From assembly GCA_942493345.1 (NCBI GenBank), contig OW818695.1:4065359-4129358 (forward strand): DNA of 64,000 nt, given 5' to 3'. This document shows, piece after piece, positions 8,128 through 16,903 of this stretch; position 1 is the stretch's first letter; every line of letters starts with the position of its first letter. A program made the position numbers and the translations under genes. The notes below the pieces were generated by a model. It was not told the origin of the DNA. It did no database searches and worked only from the letters and a program-made list of their open reading frames with translations. This DNA comes from GWE2-42-39 sp942493345. GTDB lineage: Bacteria; Bacteroidota; Bacteroidia; Bacteroidales; Prolixibacteraceae.

Positions 8128-10836
8128 CTAGAACTGCTGACCTATCACGAAATGGAACTGGCTACCGCCATACTCTTTGCTCCCGTTGATGTCGTCAAAC
8201 CCATATCCCCAGTCGATCCCCATCAAACCAAACATCGGGAGGAAGATACGCACACCTGCGCCCGCCGAACGTTTCAGTTTAAACGGTGTAAAATCTTTAA
8301 AATCCATCCAGGCATTACCCGCTTCGAGGAAAGTCAGTAAATAAATGGTTGCCGATGGTTTCAGTGAAACCGGGTAGCGCATTTCTAAAGTCAACTTGTT
8401 ATAAATATTCGATCCTGTATTCGGACTCAAACTGTAATCTTTATAACCTCTCAACGAAACGATGTCGCTGCCATACAAGTTGTATCCCGACATACCCGAA
8501 CCTCCCACGCGGAACCCTTCAAATGGGGAACGGCGGTTCTTGTCGTAATAACCGAGGAACCCATATTCGAAATTTCCGTGCAATACCAATTTATTATCGC
8601 GTGAAACAGGCGTGTACCAACCCCCTTTCAGCATCCACTTGTGGTATTCAATCCACTTGTAACGTTCGTCGTTTGTCAGAGTCGGGTTGCTGTAATCAAC
8701 CCCATTAATTAATGAATACGGCGGTGTAAACTGCAGCGAAAAAGTAAGACTTGAACCACTTCTCGAATAAAGCGGATTGTCTACTGAATTTCGTCCAAAC
8801 ACTGTTTTAATGCTGAAGTTATTAAATTCTCCGTCACCACTACCTGTATTATCGTTCAAAAAGTAATAATAATCAGACATATTTTGCAGCTTATAGTGTT
8901 GCCAAGACAGTTCATGATATACAGTAAAATAGTCGTCGGGCCATTCCAAACGATACCCGTAACCAAGAGCTATTGCTGTAGTAACCTGAATTTGATCTTG
9001 CGATTCGTCGCGGTCTTTTGGATCAACATACTCCTCTTGGCCATAACCGTAACCATACCCGTAAGGCGAACCACCGTAACCGCCATAGCCACCACCATAA
9101 CCACCATAACCATAAGGTGAATAACCACCATAGCCATAAGGTGAATAGCCTCCATAACCACCATAGCCTCCTCCGTAACCACCGTATCCGCTTCCGTATG
9201 GACTATTGTAACTATTATAATAACTATTTGCCGAATAATTCACCCGCGAATGGGAAACTGACAGCGAGAATGAATTTGGTTTTTTACCTCCCAACCAAGG
9301 TTCTGTAAAAGAAAAACTATACTGCTGATAAAATTTACCGCTTGTTTGTGCCCTAATACTAAGGGTTTGTCCGTCGCCGGTAGGGAGCGGGCGCCATGCT
9401 TCCTTGTTCACGATATTTCGCACCGAGAAATTGGAAAATTTAAGTCCCACGCTACCAACAAACATGCGTGCTCCCCAACCACCGGAAAGTTCGATCTGGT
9501 CGTTGGCTTTTTCAACCAGTTGATAGTCAATATCAACAGTTCCATCTTCAGGATGAGGTACAACATTCGGATTAATTGCTTCGGGATCGAAATGCCCCAA
9601 TTGCGAAAGTTCCCTATACGAACGCATGAGCAAATCCTTGCTAAACAAATCGCCCGGCAATGTACGTATTTCGCGGCGTGCAACATGCTCGTGAGTTTTG
9701 GTGTTCCCCGAAATGATGACTTTATTTATGGTAGCTTGTTTTCCTTCGTAGATACGCATTTCCATATCAATAGTATCGTTTTCGATACGAGTTTCAACCG
9801 GGTCAAGGTTATAGAACAAATAACCATTGTTCTGGTATTGGCTTCCAACACCATCTTCGTCTTCAGTTAATCGTTTATCCAGCAATTTCTGGTCGAAAAC
9901 ATCCCCTTTTTTAATTCCCAAAACAGCCCCCAAAAATTCGCCGGGATATACGGTATTTCCAACCCATTTAACATCTCCAAAATAATATTTATCGCCTTCG
10001 TCAACCCAAATATCGAGGCGTACCCGGTTATCTTCCGCCGGAGAGATCGAATCTTTTACAATAGTAGCATCACGGTAACCTTTTTCGTTGTATTTCTTGA
10101 TCAGGTTGATTTTATCTTCAGCATATTTTTCTTGTAAAAATTTTTTGGAACTAAAAAAGTTTCTGATCTTTTTTGCCTTGGTTTTTTTCATTGACTTTTC
10201 CAAAACCCACGGGGTTAGATTTTCAGTACCGTGAAAAATAATTTCGCTGATTTTTACTTTTTCCTTCTTATCAACCATTATCTCAAGAATAACATTGTTA
10301 GCCTGGAGAGAATCGTCACGCTGAACAATGTTTACTTCAGTATTCAAAAATCCCTTTTCATGGAAGATATCCTTGATAATACGGGAAGCTTGATTCAACT
10401 GGTTATCAGTCACCTGACTTCCTTTTAGAAGTAATACTTTTTCAGTAATGTCGTCCTGTTCACTTTTCGATACTCCGTGAAAATTCACATCCGCCAAACG
10501 GGGTCTTTCCTGCAAGGAAATAGCAAGCCATATTTTATTGTCAATAATCTTTTCAGCTTCAATTTTCACATCCGAAAAAAGACCCTGTGTCCATAATTTT
10601 TTAATCGCATTGGTAATTGATTCACCTGGTATTTCAATTTCATCTCCAACCGATAACCCTGAAAGTTGTGTCAGTACATCTTTATCGAGATAACGAATGC
10701 CTTTAATTTCAATACTTTCAATAATATACTCTTTCGGACTTGAATAATATATAGAAAAATTAGTACTGTCGGCTACTTGCGAAAAACCTTTTACGGAAAA
10801 TAAAAGCAGTATAAATAATAACTTAAATTTTTGCAT
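8128..10836 (-). CDS. bamA: Outer membrane protein assembly factor BamA with Gly/Tyr-rich insertion
   Basis: Central subunit of the BAM complex, which folds beta-barrels into the outer membrane. After a signal peptide (to about residue 19) come five POTRA-type repeats, including the ESIEIKGIRYLDKDVLTQL start and VNFHGVSKSEQDDI. From about residue 450 there is a 16-strand-type barrel ending in an aromatic C-terminal signal (HFVIGQQF). The FRVGGSGMSGYNLYGSD and VSLRGY segments match the Bacteroidota version of the conserved loop-6 VRGF/Y region. The length of 902 residues exceeds the E. coli 810. Part of the excess is a Gly/Tyr/Pro/Ser-only stretch at about residues 541-599, described separately. 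It lies 15 nt downstream of uppS and is followed by the two Skp genes. Confidence 0.95.
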   Translation of the reverse strand: MQKFKLLFILLLFSVKGFSQVADSTNFSIYYSSPKEYIIESIEIKGIRYLDKDVLTQLSGLSVGDEIEIPGESITNAIKKLWTQGLFSDVKIEAEKIIDNKIWLAISLQERPRLADVNFHGVSKSEQDDITEKVLLLKGSQVTDNQLNQASRIIKDIFHEKGFLNTEVNIVQRDDSLQANNVILEIMVDKKEKVKISEIIFHGTENLTPWVLEKSMKKTKAKKIRNFFSSKKFLQEKYAEDKINLIKKYNEKGYRDATIVKDSISPAEDNRVRLDIWVDEGDKYYFGDVKWVGNTVYPGEFLGAVLGIKKGDVFDQKLLDKRLTEDEDGVGSQYQNNGYLFYNLDPVETRIENDTIDMEMRIYEGKQATINKVIISGNTKTHEHVARREIRTLPGDLFSKDLLMRSYRELSQLGHFDPEAINPNVVPHPEDGTVDIDYQLVEKANDQIELSGGWGARMFVGSVGLKFSNFSVRNIVNKEAWRPLPTGDGQTLSIRAQTSGKFYQQYSFSFTEPWLGGKKPNSFSLSVSHSRVNYSANSYYNSYNSPYGSGYGGYGGGYGGYGGYSPYGYGGYSPYGYGGYGGGYGGYGGSPYGYGYGYGQEEYVDPKDRDESQDQIQVTTAIALGYGYRLEWPDDYFTVYHELSWQHYKLQNMSDYYYFLNDNTGSGDGEFNNFSIKTVFGRNSVDNPLYSRSGSSLTFSLQFTPPYSLINGVDYSNPTLTNDERYKWIEYHKWMLKGGWYTPVSRDNKLVLHGNFEYGFLGYYDKNRRSPFEGFRVGGSGMSGYNLYGSDIVSLRGYKDYSLSPNTGSNIYNKLTLEMRYPVSLKPSATIYLLTFLEAGNAWMDFKDFTPFKLKRSAGAGVRIFLPMFGLMGIDWGYGFDDINGSKEYGGSQFHFVIGQQF
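9041..9215 (-). repeat. In-frame Gly/Tyr-rich tandem repeat inside bamA
   Basis: About 59 codons encode almost only Gly and Tyr with some Ser and Pro, in units such as YGGYGGG and YSPYGYGG. The 24-bp unit for YSPYGYGG occurs twice in tandem with few changes. It is bounded by NSYYNSYNSP on one side and QEEYVDPKDRDE on the other. Comparison with E. coli BamA places it between barrel strands 5 and 6, in extracellular loop 3 (inference). Confidence 0.85.
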
Positions 10837-10851
10837 TCTTATTTTTATTGA

Positions 10852-11595
10852 TTAGCTCATTAGTTGTTCACTGGTTTTTCCAAACCTTCGTTCTCTATGC
10901 TGGAAATCGTAAATTGCTTTAAATAAATCTTCTTTTCTGAAATCGGGCCATAAAACAGGGGTGAAATATAATTCAGAATAAGCAATTTGCCAAAGCAGAA
11001 AATTACTAATCCGATTTTCGCCACTGGTCCTGATCAACAGCTCCGGATCGGGCATTCCCGCAGTATTCAGGTAACTGTCGATTAAGTCTTTGTCAATATC
11101 ATTGGTTTTTATTTTCTCTTGCTGGACATCTTCGGCGATCCGCCGCACCGCTTCGGTCAATTCCCATTTCGAGCTATAACTTAACGCAAGAACCAACGTG
11201 AGTCCCGTATTCTTTTTCAGGGTATCGATGCACCAATTGAGTTTGTTCTGTACATTTTCGGGTAAACTTTTCACATCTCCAATCACCTGAAGCCTGACAT
11301 TTTTCGTCATCAGTTCACCGGTCTCGTTACTGATTGCCTGAACAAGTAAACCCATCAGCGCATCCACTTCGGATTGCGGCCGCCCCCAGTTTTCAGTTGA
11401 AAAAGCGTATAATGTAAGATATTGAACACCTATTTCGCCGGCACCTTCAACCACCGAACGTACCGACTCAACGCCACTTTCGTGGCCAAAAGTACGTTCT
11501 TTCCCGTTTTTCTCGGCCCAACGCCCGTTACCGTCCATGATGATGGCAATATGCTTTGGAACTTTATCTTTTATGAGTTTTTTCTCGACTGACAT
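10852..11595 (-). CDS. uppS: Isoprenyl transferase (undecaprenyl diphosphate synthase)
   Basis: Cis-prenyltransferase that elongates farnesyl diphosphate with isopentenyl diphosphate to the C55 carrier lipid used for peptidoglycan and surface glycans. Diagnostic segments are IAIIMDGNGRWAEKNG (Asp21 binds Mg), FGHESGVESVR, LTLYAFSTENWGRP, and the C-terminal PELLIRTSGENRISNFLLWQ and ELYFTPVLWPDF. The 247-residue length is typical. It is in the operon DUF6089 - uppS - bamA - ompH - ompH, with a 6-nt gap to the gene before it and 15 nt to bamA. Confidence 0.95.
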   Translation of the reverse strand: MSVEKKLIKDKVPKHIAIIMDGNGRWAEKNGKERTFGHESGVESVRSVVEGAGEIGVQYLTLYAFSTENWGRPQSEVDALMGLLVQAISNETGELMTKNVRLQVIGDVKSLPENVQNKLNWCIDTLKKNTGLTLVLALSYSSKWELTEAVRRIAEDVQQEKIKTNDIDKDLIDSYLNTAGMPDPELLIRTSGENRISNFLLWQIAYSELYFTPVLWPDFRKEDLFKAIYDFQHRERRFGKTSEQLMS

Positions 11596-11601
11596 TTTCT
11601 G

Positions 11602-12405
11602 TTATTCATATTCGTAAACCGGACATGCTTTTTTACTCAGATTAATTTTGTAAGTAAGGTGCATACCTAGGTATGCTGTATAATCGTTATTGTGCCATTT
11701 ATCATTAAAACGCTGCATCGTGTAAACTCCGGGTATCCTATTCCCATCTGTGTCAGCCGACGCAGGAGTTACAAGAGTGTAAGATCGTCTGGGGTCGTCC
11801 AGATTGTCAATTTTATCGGAAAAATATCTATTGACCAAAAATTCAAGCCCTACTCCTACTTTTTCACTCAAGTTGAATTTCACCCCAAAACCAAACGGGA
11901 TATGGAGTGACATCACATTTTCCGAAAAATCGCGTAAACCTTTATCGCTCAAAACATCAGAATTAAAGTCATCCAGATAATTCACAACCGGTTGCAAATT
12001 TCTAAGGACACAATCATACGGATACATCCCCATGCCAATTCCACCCAATAAATATGTGGTAAAAGGCGTTTCCTTTCGTCCGATCGTGTACCTGAAAAAG
12101 TTGATTTCAGCCATCAATGAAAGGCTGGTTACAGTTTTCGGTTCAAAACTCCAGTCGTGCGAATCGAATTCCCCTCCCCCTTTTATAGAGCCATTAATTA
12201 ACTGCAACCGGGCAGCAACTCTCTGATTGAAATTGTATCTTATAAAAGCGCCATAATTAAACCCCAAAGAACTTCCCAAATTTGATTGGGTCATGTCCCC
12301 AAAAGAAGTACCTGTACCTCCCCAAATACCAACGTCGGCAGTTTTCTGGGCTTTTGCCCCGTTGATAATTACGAATAATGATACAGCAATCAGTAATCTT
12401 TTCAT
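11602..12405 (-). CDS. DUF6089-family outer-membrane beta-barrel protein
   Basis: A signal peptide (MKRLLIAVSLFVIINGAKAQ) is followed by alternating amphipathic strands such as NYGAFIRYNFNQRVAARLQL, TYLLGGIGMGMYPY and HIPFGFGVKFNLSEKVGVGLEF. This is the pattern of a small 8-strand-type barrel. The family is found in Bacteroidota immediately before uppS and bamA, and this copy keeps that order with a 6-nt gap to uppS. The function is not established; its fixed position suggests a link to outer-membrane biogenesis. A -7 box (TATATTTG at 12516-12523) about 110 nt upstream makes it the likely first gene of the operon. Confidence 0.8.
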   Translation of the reverse strand: MKRLLIAVSLFVIINGAKAQKTADVGIWGGTGTSFGDMTQSNLGSSLGFNYGAFIRYNFNQRVAARLQLINGSIKGGGEFDSHDWSFEPKTVTSLSLMAEINFFRYTIGRKETPFTTYLLGGIGMGMYPYDCVLRNLQPVVNYLDDFNSDVLSDKGLRDFSENVMSLHIPFGFGVKFNLSEKVGVGLEFLVNRYFSDKIDNLDDPRRSYTLVTPASADTDGNRIPGVYTMQRFNDKWHNNDYTAYLGMHLTYKINLSKKACPVYEYE

Positions 12406-12515
12406 CTAATCTGATTTGAATGGTTCCTCAATTTTATTTGATAAAACCATCAGGTACGTCCTTGAAAACTTATGAACATAAACCCGTTCAAGGGTTACAA
12501 AAGTAATATAAATCT

Positions 12516-12523
12516 CAAATATA
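12516..12523 (-). promoter_or_regulatory. Candidate -7 element of the DUF6089-uppS-bamA operon
   Basis: TATATTTG on the minus strand is a perfect TAnnTTTG match. The nearest upstream TTTG is 25 nt away, longer than the usual 19-21, so this is tentative. A small hairpin (AACCC/GGGTT, 12482-12496) would lie in the leader. Confidence 0.35.
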
Positions 12524-12588
12524 CATACCCGAGGCATCTTATAAAACCCAAATAAACTTTAAAAATTGTTAAGCCCCGGAAATCCTTT

Positions 12589-13476
12589 CTAATTTCGTTT
12601 ATCGAGTCCCCACATCAGCTTATTCCGCAGGGTTGAATAGAAAGTATGCCCGTGCAGGCGAAGGGTCTTGATTTTAAAGTTGGCCTTGCGGATTTTCAAT
12701 ATCCCGGGAAAATCGAACGACTCGGAACGCGAATCAACAGTAGCAAGAAACTGCTGCCCCCGGCCTTCTATTTTTAAGGTGAGTGTATGTGTATCGGGAA
12801 TCAGGATGGGCCGTACAGTGAGATTATGAGGTGCAATCGGTGAAATAACTATATTTTCCGAATCCGGAGTCAAAATAGGACCACCTACGCTCAATGAGTA
12901 GGCGGTTGACCCGGTCGGGGTAGAAATGATCAGCCCATCGGCCCAGTAGGTGTTCAGGTATTCCCCGTTGATGGACGCATGGATATTGATCATCGAACCT
13001 GAATCTTGCTTGGCAACGACCAATTCGTTCAACGCGTAATTGAAGCCTCCAAATGCATTACCAGGCGATTCGATTTCCAAAACAGTGCGTTCGTCAATAC
13101 TGTAACGGCCATCCATTATTTGTTCAAAAGCATCGTCGATTTCATCAATCGGAATATCGGATAGAAAGCCCAAACGGCCAGCATTGATACCGACTACCGG
13201 TATCGGCTTGTTTTTTATCGTATAAATCGATTTCAGGAATGTACCGTCGCCGCCAATACTAAAAAGAAATTTCACATCGTCGGGCAGGTCGTTTCCCGAA
13301 TTGAAAGTAGCTGTAACATCGGGTAGAAAATGACATTCGCCTTTCATGAAACGGTAAAACGGCTCATGAATGTATACTTCGATATTTCGTTGCTTTAACA
13401 ATGAAAAAAGATGTGATAATCCATTGGAATAATCACGACTTATCGTTTGTCCGTATACTGCTATTTTCATTTTCAA
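12589..13476 (-). CDS. nadK: NAD kinase
   Basis: Cytoplasmic enzyme that phosphorylates NAD to NADP using ATP. The GGDGTFLKS motif (about 75-83) holds the catalytic Asp. NAGRLGFLSD, ELVVAKQDSGSMI and the GSTAYSLSVGGPI segment are the other family signatures. At 295 residues it is the usual length. The first four bases overlap the stop of the CBS-domain gene, which indicates translational coupling. Confidence 0.95.
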   Translation of the reverse strand: MKMKIAVYGQTISRDYSNGLSHLFSLLKQRNIEVYIHEPFYRFMKGECHFLPDVTATFNSGNDLPDDVKFLFSIGGDGTFLKSIYTIKNKPIPVVGINAGRLGFLSDIPIDEIDDAFEQIMDGRYSIDERTVLEIESPGNAFGGFNYALNELVVAKQDSGSMINIHASINGEYLNTYWADGLIISTPTGSTAYSLSVGGPILTPDSENIVISPIAPHNLTVRPILIPDTHTLTLKIEGRGQQFLATVDSRSESFDFPGILKIRKANFKIKTLRLHGHTFYSTLRNKLMWGLDKRN

Positions 13477-14138
13477 ATATTCAAATACTTCATTAACTGA
13501 TCGAAACGATCATCGTACAACTCACCCAACATCGATTCATCCATATAAACTGCCTTGATGTTGTAATCGTAGCGTACAAAGGTTTGGATTATCCGCGACA
13601 AATCAATAACATTTATCTTTAAAGTAACAGTCATTTTTTTCGAATCGTTTCTTTCTTTCACATAAAGGCTCAATATTTTGGCTTCATTCCCTTCCACTAT
13701 TTGAGTAATCTGCGACAACGAATAATCAATCGAATTCAATTCCAGCTCGATTACGCCACCCGGTTCGTTCACTGCAACCAAGGTAGCAAATTCCTTTGCC
13801 AGGTCGAATGCCGTTACTACGCCCCGGTATTCTTTATGTAAATCGAGTACCGGAACCACACTCAGTTTAAATTCGGAAATAAAAGATACGACCTGATATA
13901 TGTGCTGATTAGTAAAAACGTGTGGTGTCATCAATTTATCGCGCATTTCTACCATTTCTTTATCAAACAGGTTCAAGTCGTAAATCATTTTATCCGACAC
14001 TATTCCGTAATAATGACGATCTTCAACAACCGGCAGATGAGAGATGCGAAAAACATCCATCCAGTTTAGGGCTTTTTGCCCGGTATCCGCCCAACGCAGC
14101 GACGGAACAACTTCCGATATAAGGTTCTCAGCAATCAA
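13473..14138 (-). CDS. CBS-domain protein with C-terminal ACT-like region
   Basis: Residues 1-120 form a tandem CBS pair: MIAENLISEVVPSLRWADTG, then HLPVVEDRHYYGIVSD, and a second unit with LMTPHVFTNQ and VVPVLDLHKEYRGVVTAFD. Such pairs bind adenosine nucleotides. Residues 128-221 begin EPGGVIELELNSIDYSLSQI and resemble an ACT-type ligand-sensing fold. The gene overlaps nadK by 4 bp (stop at 13473-13475 inside the nadK start), so the two are co-translated. A regulatory link to the adenylate or NAD state is a reasonable inference, but no target is known. It diverges from pdxJ over a 65-bp spacer. Confidence 0.8.
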   Translation of the reverse strand: MIAENLISEVVPSLRWADTGQKALNWMDVFRISHLPVVEDRHYYGIVSDKMIYDLNLFDKEMVEMRDKLMTPHVFTNQHIYQVVSFISEFKLSVVPVLDLHKEYRGVVTAFDLAKEFATLVAVNEPGGVIELELNSIDYSLSQITQIVEGNEAKILSLYVKERNDSKKMTVTLKINVIDLSRIIQTFVRYDYNIKAVYMDESMLGELYDDRFDQLMKYLNI

Positions 14139-14203
14139 AACTTATTCTTGTTGGTATATAAATTCAATTCAATATTGTAACTTGCGAGCCTAAAATTTCA
14201 TGT

Positions 14204-14917
14204 ATGACCAGGCTAAGTGTAAATATAAACAAAATAGCAACACTACGAAATGCACGCGGAGGAAATACCCCCAATGTACTGGAAGTAGCAATAAACTGCC
14301 AGCAATTTGGAGCACAAGGAATTACAGTACATCCGAGACCCGATGAAAGACATATTACACGCAACGATGTTTACAATATAAAACCTCATATTGTCACAGA
14401 ATTTAACATTGAAGGCTATCCAAATGAAGATTTTATCCGGCTTGTTATTGACGTAAAAGCCGACCAGGTAACACTGGTACCCGACGATCCTTCGCAGTTA
14501 ACTTCCGACCATGGATGGGACACCATTAAACACAAAATCTTTCTACAGGAAACCATTGTACGCTTTCAGGAAGCAGGTATCCGCACTTCAATCTTTGTTG
14601 ATCCCGATCTTAAAATGGTGGAAGCAGCCAAAGCCACCGGAACCAATCGCATTGAATTATATACCGAATCCTACGCGACCCTCTACCCAGTCAATCCAGA
14701 AAAAGCTGTTGCCCCTTTTAAAGAAGCGGCCCAACTGGCAAAATCGCTTGGAATTGGCATTAATGCCGGGCACGATTTGAGTTTAAAAAATCTGCGTTTC
14801 CTATACGACCAGATCCCCTATCTCGATGAAGTTTCCATTGGTCACGCTTTGATTGCCGATGCACTTTATCTTGGTTTGCGAAACACGATCCACGAATATC
14901 TTTCCTGCCTCGATTAG
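14204..14917 (+). CDS. pdxJ: Pyridoxine 5'-phosphate synthase
   Basis: Condenses 1-deoxy-D-xylulose 5-phosphate with 3-amino-2-oxopropyl phosphate to pyridoxine 5'-phosphate in the DXP-dependent vitamin B6 pathway. It is a TIM barrel of 237 residues. Visible family signatures are the start RLSVNINKIATLRNARGGN, the segment GITVHPRPDERHI with catalytic His and Arg, VTLVPDDPSQLTSDHGWD, and the C-terminal GINAGHDLS and EVSIGHALIADAL. It is followed after 3 nt by an alpha/beta hydrolase, so the two form an operon. Confidence 0.96.
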   Translation: MTRLSVNINKIATLRNARGGNTPNVLEVAINCQQFGAQGITVHPRPDERHITRNDVYNIKPHIVTEFNIEGYPNEDFIRLVIDVKADQVTLVPDDPSQLTSDHGWDTIKHKIFLQETIVRFQEAGIRTSIFVDPDLKMVEAAKATGTNRIELYTESYATLYPVNPEKAVAPFKEAAQLAKSLGIGINAGHDLSLKNLRFLYDQIPYLDEVSIGHALIADALYLGLRNTIHEYLSCLD

Positions 14918-14920
14918 CAG

Positions 14921-15724
14921 ATGAACTTATTTTTCAGACAAGAAGGAGAAGGTTTTCCGTTTGTAATTGTACACGGATTGTACGGTTCGTCGGACAACTG
15001 GCTGACCATTGGCAAAAAATTGTCATCGCGGTTCAAAGTGTACATGATCGACCAGCGCAACCACGGCCAATCGCCCCATTCGGACGAACATTCATACGAA
15101 TTGATGAAGGAAGACCTGGCTGAATTTTTCCGTCAGCAAAACATCGAAAAAGCCATCGTGCTCGGGCACAGCATGGGCGGGAAAACAGCTATGTATTTTG
15201 CAGTTGATTATCCCGAAAAAGTTGAAAAACTGATTATTGCTGATATTGCCCCGAAGGATTATCTTCAGGCGAAAAAGGAAAGCCAGTATCGCCTGCACAG
15301 CAACATTTTGTGGGCCATGCAGGAAATCGACCTCTCCCGCGTTTCATCGCGTGCTGAAATTGGCGACTTGCTGCACAAAAAAATTGGTGATCTGCTGATT
15401 GTTCAATTTCTGCTGAAAAATGTTCACCGCAACAATACAAACCACCAATTCGAATGGCGACTGAACGTAGATGTTCTGTACAAAAACCTGGATGAAATTA
15501 TTGAAGGGGTAAATGAAAATTGGTTTGCGGATCGAATCCCGATTTTCAATTACCCGGTACTGTTTATTAAAGGAGCCAACTCGGATTATATTTCTGAAGA
15601 AGAATTTTCAGTTATCAACAGGGTTTATTACGATGCCCGGATTGTTACGATCCCCGGTGCAGGTCATTGGCTGCATGCCGAACAACCCGGATTATTTCTG
15701 AAAGCAATCAGCGATTTTGTTTAG
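14921..15724 (+). CDS. Alpha/beta-hydrolase (YbfF-like esterase)
   Basis: A 267-residue soluble serine hydrolase. The nucleophile elbow GHSMGG places Ser84. The oxyanion region is VHGLYGSSDNW, and YMIDQRNHGQSPHSDEHSY is the segment typical of the YbfF esterase group. The C-terminal His is in GAGHWLHAEQPG, with LFIKGANSDYI upstream. The family hydrolyses short acyl and thioester-like substrates; the in vivo substrate is not known. It begins 3 nt after pdxJ and is co-transcribed. Confidence 0.85.
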   Translation: MNLFFRQEGEGFPFVIVHGLYGSSDNWLTIGKKLSSRFKVYMIDQRNHGQSPHSDEHSYELMKEDLAEFFRQQNIEKAIVLGHSMGGKTAMYFAVDYPEKVEKLIIADIAPKDYLQAKKESQYRLHSNILWAMQEIDLSRVSSRAEIGDLLHKKIGDLLIVQFLLKNVHRNNTNHQFEWRLNVDVLYKNLDEIIEGVNENWFADRIPIFNYPVLFIKGANSDYISEEEFSVINRVYYDARIVTIPGAGHWLHAEQPGLFLKAISDFV

Positions 15725-15741
15725 TCAAACCTGACGACGTT

Positions 15742-16770
15742 TTACTTTTTCAAAAACGATGATTCCCGGATAATCAGTTCTGTGGGCATGGTTACTGTTT
15801 CGTACGCGCCAGCCCGATCTTTGTTTTCAATTTTTTCGATCAGCATTTGTGCTGCTTTTTGCCCCATCTCGAAACCTGGTTGTTTAATGGTTGATATCGA
15901 CGGGGTGACCACCTCCGAAAAGGGTTCATTGCTAAAACCAACAATCGCAATATCTTCGGGAACCTTTATTCCGACTTCTTTTAAATATAATATAGCGCTG
16001 AGCGCTGTCGTATCGTTTCCACAAAAAATGGCATCTGGTCTGTTTTTCAGTTTTAGAAGTTGCTGAACCGCCATCAGCCCGTCGGCACGGGTCAGATTAT
16101 TCACGATAATCAATTCGTCGTCAACCTCCAATTGATAATCGATAAGAGCTTGTTTGTAACCACGCTTCCGATCAATGTATGTAATCAAATTGAGGGGGCC
16201 GGTCAGATGTGCGATCCGTTTGCAACCCTGCTCTATCAGGTGTTTGGTAACTTTATAGCCTCCATTGAAATCGTCAACCACCACCCGGTCGGCCTCAATT
16301 TCGCGGACAATGCGATCGAAAAACACCAGCGGAATTTTTTTTCCGGCAAACAACTGCAGATGGTCAAATTTCGTAGTTTTCATTGCAATCGAAATAATCA
16401 GCCCATCCACCCGGTTGGCAAACATCGAACGCACGATGCGCTGTTCTTTTTCCCCTTCGTCGTTCGACTGTGAAATTACCACATTATAACCGGCAGCGAA
16501 AGCCACATCCTCTACTCCGCTGATGACTGACGAGAAAAAATGCCGGTTGATAAGAGGAACAACGATTCCGATCGTATTACTTTTTCGGTTTCTCAGGTTC
16601 GAGGCAATTGTGTTGGGTTGATACCCCAATTCCAATGCCGCGGTTTTGATCATATCGCGCGTTTTTTGACTGATTCGCGGATTGTCGTTCAATGCCCTGG
16701 AAACAGTTGATGCAGATATATTTAATTTTTTTGCAAGGTCGTGAATTGTCGGTTCTGTTTTACTACTCAT
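15742..16770 (-). CDS. LacI-family transcriptional regulator of the uronate operon
   Basis: Residues 1-50 form a LacI helix-turn-helix with hinge: TIHDLAKKLNISASTVSRAL, then the hinge YQPNTIASNLRNRKSNTIG. A periplasmic-binding-protein-like effector domain follows (VDGLIISIAMKT, PLVFFDRIV, RPDAIFCGNDTTALSAI, STIKQPGFEMGQKAAQMLIE). The start is set at MSSKTEP because the HTH follows directly; an upstream in-frame ATG would add 22 unrelated residues. It is transcribed divergently from the GH88-kduI-kduD operon, and a perfect LacI-type palindrome lies between them. The effector is probably an unsaturated-uronate catabolite such as KDG or DKI (inference from context). Confidence 0.9.
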   Translation of the reverse strand: MSSKTEPTIHDLAKKLNISASTVSRALNDNPRISQKTRDMIKTAALELGYQPNTIASNLRNRKSNTIGIVVPLINRHFFSSVISGVEDVAFAAGYNVVISQSNDEGEKEQRIVRSMFANRVDGLIISIAMKTTKFDHLQLFAGKKIPLVFFDRIVREIEADRVVVDDFNGGYKVTKHLIEQGCKRIAHLTGPLNLITYIDRKRGYKQALIDYQLEVDDELIIVNNLTRADGLMAVQQLLKLKNRPDAIFCGNDTTALSAILYLKEVGIKVPEDIAIVGFSNEPFSEVVTPSISTIKQPGFEMGQKAAQMLIEKIENKDRAGAYETVTMPTELIIRESSFLKK

Positions 16771-16844
16771 TTTAAGCGAAAATTTAAAAACAATATGCAA
16801 AGATGAAAAAATATTTGCACACAGCCATAAAAACAAATGAATTT

Positions 16845-16860
16845 ATGCAATCGATTGCAT
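16845..16860. promoter_or_regulatory. LacI-type operator palindrome
   Basis: ATGCAATCGATTGCAT is a perfect 16-bp palindrome with a central CG. This is the form expected for the minor-groove-inserting LacI family, with TGCAA half-sites. It lies between the divergent lacI-type gene and GH88, and its right half covers the -33 region of the operon promoter, so repression by occlusion is predicted. Confidence 0.85.
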
Positions 16861-16885
16861 TTTTCATTGCGAATAGATATATTTG
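16855..16885 (+). promoter_or_regulatory. Promoter of the GH88-kduI-kduD-DUF4861 operon
   Basis: TTG at 16855-16857 and TATATTTG at 16878-16885 are separated by 20 nt and match the Bacteroidota consensus. The -33 box is inside the operator. The GH88 ATG follows 18 nt after the -7 box, leaving a short leader. Confidence 0.75.
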
Positions 16886-16903
16886 CAGAAATATTACCAA
16901 ATC

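Noticed and set aside
9060..9180. Regularly spaced repeats that could suggest a CRISPR array
   Set aside because: The repeats are in-frame protein-coding units of bamA with no unique spacers and no cas genes nearby.
8970..9308. Open frames rich in Met/Val or His/Asn opposite or within bamA
   Set aside because: They are translations of the Gly/Tyr repeat in other frames, with composition dictated by the repeat.
15742..16836. Longer LacI-family start at 16836
   Set aside because: The additional 22 residues precede the helix-turn-helix, are hydrophobic and unlike any family N terminus; MSSKTEP at 16770 is preferred.
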